Assembly: GCA_002633005.1 (NCBI GenBank)
Contig: NMRA01001037.1
Span: forward strand, 19,789-65,652
DNA length: 45,864 bases
Source: Phoronis australis
Lineage: Eukaryota > Phoronida > Phoronidae
Direction: 5' to 3'
Shown: positions 42,001 through 45,864 of the stretch, in pieces
Layout: every line of letters begins with the position of its first letter
Numbering within the stretch: position 1 is the first letter of the stretch
The notes under the pieces: generated by a model
Seen by the model: only the letters and a program-made list of their open reading frames with translations
Databases searched by the model: none
What the model was told of the DNA's origin: nothing
Program-made: the position numbers and the translations under genes

Positions 42001-44929
42001 ACATGACAAGTATAAAAGGTAAATGGAGATCATGTCACAAATTGTGAAAATTGAATGAGCCCATCAAAAAGACTTTAAATGCAGGTCATAGTATCATGTA
42101 GCCTGAGCATCACAAAGGGTCTACTTGACTTGTGTACACTATTGGTTATCAGGGTGGTCTTAACACTCCAAGAGTATGAATGGAAATTTAAATGGTAGAA
42201 TGAATCATGGAGTGAAGATATAGTGCATCAATGTCGTCGCATTCCATGAAGTATGACAATTGAATGAGTCTGTAGAGTGTCATGAAATGAACAGAGAAAT
42301 AAATAACCTGTAAAATTTCAGAAATAAGGAAGTGGAACTTGGTGAACTAATGAATCCCTAATCTGCCATGATAAAGAACCCATGATAGGCAAACAAATCA
42401 ATGGGGTCCTGAAGTATCGGCAAGTGAATGAAATATAGGGAAAGTCTTTGAATTCATGAATCTTCAAAATTTGTTGAATGAACAAATCTATGAGCAGTAA
42501 TCAAATAATCTCTGTGTGGAATGGAACTATAAAGGGAATATATTTATGTAACTGGATATCGTGAAGTGTGATGAAATGACAATCCATTAAAAGGGAAGAA
42601 ATTGTTAGTTGTGTGTAAAGCCACGAATTAAGCATTCATGCAACAGTACAACAATATCTGGTGAATTGATGATTCTTCAAAATATCACAAATCAACAATG
42701 AAATGGTACAGTAAAATAAACAAAGGCTTAGTACAAAATGCAGAATCCCGAGTTAATGTGAGATTACGGTAATCAAAAGTCCTAGTCAAATGTGTCATGC
42801 CAATGCTAAATATGTCTGGAATTAAAAATAGGGACGTCTGATTGAACCCATCAAATGCATTGACTTTTTGAATCCTGAAAATTTCCAGAATGAACAATTT
42901 CGAGAAAGGTAACTAATGTTACATAGAAAGTAAATTCGAACTACATTAAATAAACAAGTGAAAAAAGGAAGGTAGGGATGGTGAATGAGCTGAAGCCAAC
43001 AAATTGAATAGCTAGCTGACTTTAAATTCAGCCCAACGGAACAAGTTGATCACACATGGCTATCAAAGCCTTCTTTACTTCAGTATTTTTCAAAGTAACT
43101 GACAGACACAGCTCTGGCTAAGACAAAAGTTTGTTCACCATCCTGCGGCTTAAGGGCAATGCAGCATTTTTTCAATATTCAACATTCACTTATTGCATTC
43201 TGCTTAAAGAAGTCATCTGTTAGCATTTGATTCGGTTTACAGTTATTTTATGCTGCATCAAGTGGTGGTTCCTATTTTCACAAACTGTAAAATTATAGAA
43301 TTGTTATTACATACTATTATCGTGTTAATAGTCAAACGTGTTGCACTGATGTTAAAGGTTAATGGAATTAAAAACAGGGACAACTGATTGAACCCATCAA
43401 ATACACTGAATTACTGAATTCTGAAAACTTCCAGAATGAAGGATTTTATGAACAGTAACAAATTAATACTGCTGTTGTACTAGTTCAAGAAACATGACAA
43501 GTATAAAAGGTAAAAGGAGATCATGTCACAAATTGTGAAAATTGAATGAGCCCATAAAAAAGACTTTAAATGCAGCTCATAGTATCATGTAGCCTGAGCA
43601 TCACAAAGGGTGTACTTGACTTGTGTACACTATTGGTTATCAGGATGCTCTTAACACCCCTGAGAATGAACGGAAATTTAAATGGTAGAATGAATCATGG
43701 AGTGAAGAAATAGTGCATTCAGTGTCGTCGCATTCCATGAACTATGACAATTGAATGAGTCTGTAGAGTGTCATAAAATGAACAGAGAAATAAATAAACT
43801 GTGAAATTTCAAAACTAACGAAGTTTGGTAAAGAACCCATGATGTGCAAAAAATCAATGGTGTACAGGCAAGAGAATGATATTGTGAAATCTCTTTGAAT
43901 TTATGAATCTTCAAGATGTGTTGAATGAACTAATTTATGAGCAGTAATCGAATAATCGCTGTGTAGAAAGGAACTATCAAGGGACTATATTTATCTAATT
44001 GGATGCCGTGAATGAAGTGTGGTGAATTGCCAAATCATTAAAAGGTGAGAAATTGTTGGTTCTGTATTAAGCAGCGAGTTAAGCATTCGTGCAACAGTAC
44101 AATAATATCTGGCGAATTGTTGAATCTTCAAAATATCACAAATCAACAAATCAACAATGAAATGGTACAGTAAAATAAACAAAGGCTTACTACAAAATGC
44201 AGTATCACGAGTTAATGTGAGATTACGGTAATCAAAGTCCTAGTCAAATGTGTCATGCCAATAATGCTAAAGATGAATGGAATAAAAAATAGGGACATCT
44301 GATTGAACCCATCAAATGCATTGAATTACTGAATCCTGAAAACTTACAGAATGAACAATTTCGACAAAAGTAACGAATTAAAACAGCTAGAATATGTTAC
44401 ATACAAAGTAAATTGAAAGTACATTAAATAAACAAGTGAAAAAGGAAGGTAGGGATGGTGAATGAGATGGGGACAACAAATTGAATAGCTAGCTGACTTT
44501 AAATTCTGCTCAAGAGAACATGTTGATCAAACATGGCCATCAAAGCCTTCTTTACATCAGTATTTTTCAAAGTAACTAACAGCCACAGCTCTGTTCGTTC
44601 ACCATCCTGAGGCTTAAGGGCAATGCAGCATTTTTTCAATATTCAACATTCACTTATTGCATTCTGCTTGAAGAAGTCACCTGTTAGCATTTGATTCGGT
44701 TTACAGTTATTTTATGCTGCATCAAGTGGTGGTTCCTTTTTCCACAAACTGTAAAATTATAGAATTGTTATTACACACTATTATCGTGTTAATAGTCAAA
44801 CGTGTCACGCTGATGTTAAAGGTTAATGGAATTAAAAATAGAGACAACTGATTGAACCCTTCAAATGCACTGAATTACTGAATCCACAAAATTTCCAGAA
44901 TGAACAATTTCGTGAAAAGTAACAAATTA
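39051..44929. repeat. Tandem satellite, four units of about 1.45-1.49 kb in A-B-A-B order
   Basis: The marker GAAACATGACAAGTATAAAA occurs at 39061, 40551, 41998 and 43489, giving periods of 1490, 1447 and 1491; the last unit ends at 44929. Units 1 and 3 share variants (ATCAGGGTGGTCTTAACACT and a segment near 39390/42340), while units 2 and 4 share others (ATCAGGATGCTC and a shorter version of that segment). So the true repeat is a 2937-bp dimer present twice. The array ends sharply at unique sequence. Confidence 0.95.
39869..40530. repeat. Internal structure of the satellite unit: a non-satellite segment flanked by a 110-bp duplication
   Basis: About 39869-39980 and 40419-40530 are diverged copies of one segment (GGAATTAAAAA.AGGGAC, TGATTGAACCCATCAAAT, TCCAGAATGAA). 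They flank about 430 bases lacking the AATGAA-type words, including TTTACATCAGTATTTTTCAA and GCTGCATCAAGTGGTGGTTC. The same layout is in the other units. Confidence 0.75.
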
Positions 44930-45192
44930 GCGACGTCAGCGGTTCATATGCAGAGTGAATGCCACTACGTTGCGGTTCATCGTTCCTGCTTGTTCGAACT
45001 AAGCAGCTGCGAGGAAAGCGGGTATATGATTTTTTTTTACTTCCTCGAAAGTCCGAAATGCTTAGGAAGTGGCTCATGGTAGTGAAGAATGAAATATACA
45101 CTGTAAATAGCAAGTATGAGGCCGTGAAACATCTCCGTGTCTGTGGCCTGCAGACGTCGACAGTGCCTGACGAATGCCAGCTTATCAAATAA
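44900..45192 (+). pseudogene. Possible decayed THAP-type zinc finger
   Basis: Frame 44959-45192 has YDFFLLPRKSEMLRKWLMVV, which resembles the FF.FP......KWL core of THAP DNA-binding domains. It continues with KYEAVKHLRVCG where the family has the final Cys-x2-His. The histidine is not present, and the upstream Cys pair lies in another frame (ECHYVAVHRSC at about 44955-44990). A relic of a THAP/P-element-type protein is possible; chance is also possible. Confidence 0.25.
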
Positions 45193-45864
45193 CTCTATAC
45201 GTTCCGTTGTCTGAGCTTGTTCACGGCACCTCTCTGGTATTTCTTCATCACTGTATTCCTGTTCGAATTGATAGCCTGTAAAACTTAACGATCCACCTAC
45301 GAAGTCGGGACTGATGAGCTCTAGCTCGTCCTAAGTCGGGACTGCGAATGAGTTGCCATGTTGACCTTTATTACTGAGCGTACTGTTTCAAAATGAATTA
45401 TTCTCACCCTAACCAATACAGAATTTGTTAAATGCACGACAGTTTTCATTGTTCACGATCTTTATTCCGTTGCGTTCATACTTTCATACCAATACTCATG
45501 AGTGCAAATGATTTGAGAAGCCAGCAATGAATAAATCACTGCGTACGGCTTTAGGTGCCGCAATAAAACTCATTGACGGGACACCGAGGCCGTGTGAGCT
45601 CATGCTAATTGAGTGTTTGCTGGCAGAAACTGTTGTAAAACAACTTGATTTCCATCCCACGGCCCGGTGTTAAGGGAATCTTTATTTACATTTACATTAC
45701 TCAAATAATGATTGTCAATGTACAACTTCTGCCCTGACGGTGCTGTGGCCAAAGCGGAACGAGTAAGTAGATTTGCAGTTTCGTGGCTAATTCACCAAAA
45801 TAATCAGGTGCACATTACTTTGGCTCACTAGTTTAGTATTTTCTTGACTAGAAGTTTAGTTTCC
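45193..45864. other. Right flank, nothing assigned
   Basis: No recognisable exon, RNA or repeat. It is distinct from the satellite in composition. Confidence 0.4.

Noticed and set aside
39747-42897. A conserved 70-codon minus-strand frame in three satellite units (39747, 41194, 42685)
   Set aside because: The frame is conserved because the units are young copies. Its composition reflects AT-rich satellite words and the fourth unit breaks it.

Overview
The window is eukaryotic nuclear DNA from an animal, most likely a marine invertebrate. Genes are split by GT-AG introns, a vertebrate-like methylmalonyl-CoA epimerase is recognisable exon by exon, and most of the DNA is repeats: MITEs, a decayed gypsy element, minisatellites and a kilobase-scale satellite. 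Two places carry near-identical direct copies abutting a single N, with indels between the copies. That pattern is common when two alleles of a very heterozygous genome are both placed in an assembly. The species cannot be fixed from the sequence; amphioxus, a hemichordate or another highly polymorphic marine invertebrate would fit.

All genes I can support lie on the minus strand in the left 60%. From right to left (direction of transcription): (1) MCEE, mitochondrial methylmalonyl-CoA epimerase, four confident coding exons at 25668-25793, 20653-20712, 19359-19445 and 17816-17968, with the N-terminal targeting exon uncertain (candidate near 27672). (2) A complete four-exon major-facilitator transporter of the sodium-glucose transporter 1 / MFSD4 type, 14118-14297, 12472-12552, 9463-9677 and 6892-7921, predicted 501 residues. 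(3) A second, paralogous first exon of the same transporter family at 2546-2695; its other exons are not in the window. I see no functional link between MCEE and the transporters beyond proximity.

Region by region: 1-2545 repeats and a tRNA-like fragment. 2546-14400 transporter pair with MITEs and a 700-bp direct duplication at an assembly N. 14400-17100 MITEs and a broken, unrecognised coding relic interrupted by a MITE with target-site duplication. 17200-25800 MCEE, whose introns hold a 23-bp minisatellite touching a splice donor and a broken Ty3/gypsy retrotransposon. 27535-29955 a second duplication at an N. 30138-30214 a poly-C run. 30215-36930 no confident gene, with a hairpin MITE, a very large imperfect inverted repeat centred near 34852, and a repeat with a conserved hydrophobic reading frame. 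36930-44929 satellite DNA, ending in a two-unit higher-order array (about 1.49 kb + 1.45 kb, present twice). 44930-45864 unique flank with a possible decayed THAP-type zinc finger.

The best candidates for something undescribed are the 34-35.6 kb nested palindrome, the alternating A-B satellite with its internal 110-bp duplication, the minisatellite grown from an MCEE splice donor, and the repeat family with a conserved short membrane-like peptide. None needs a new enzymatic system to explain it.
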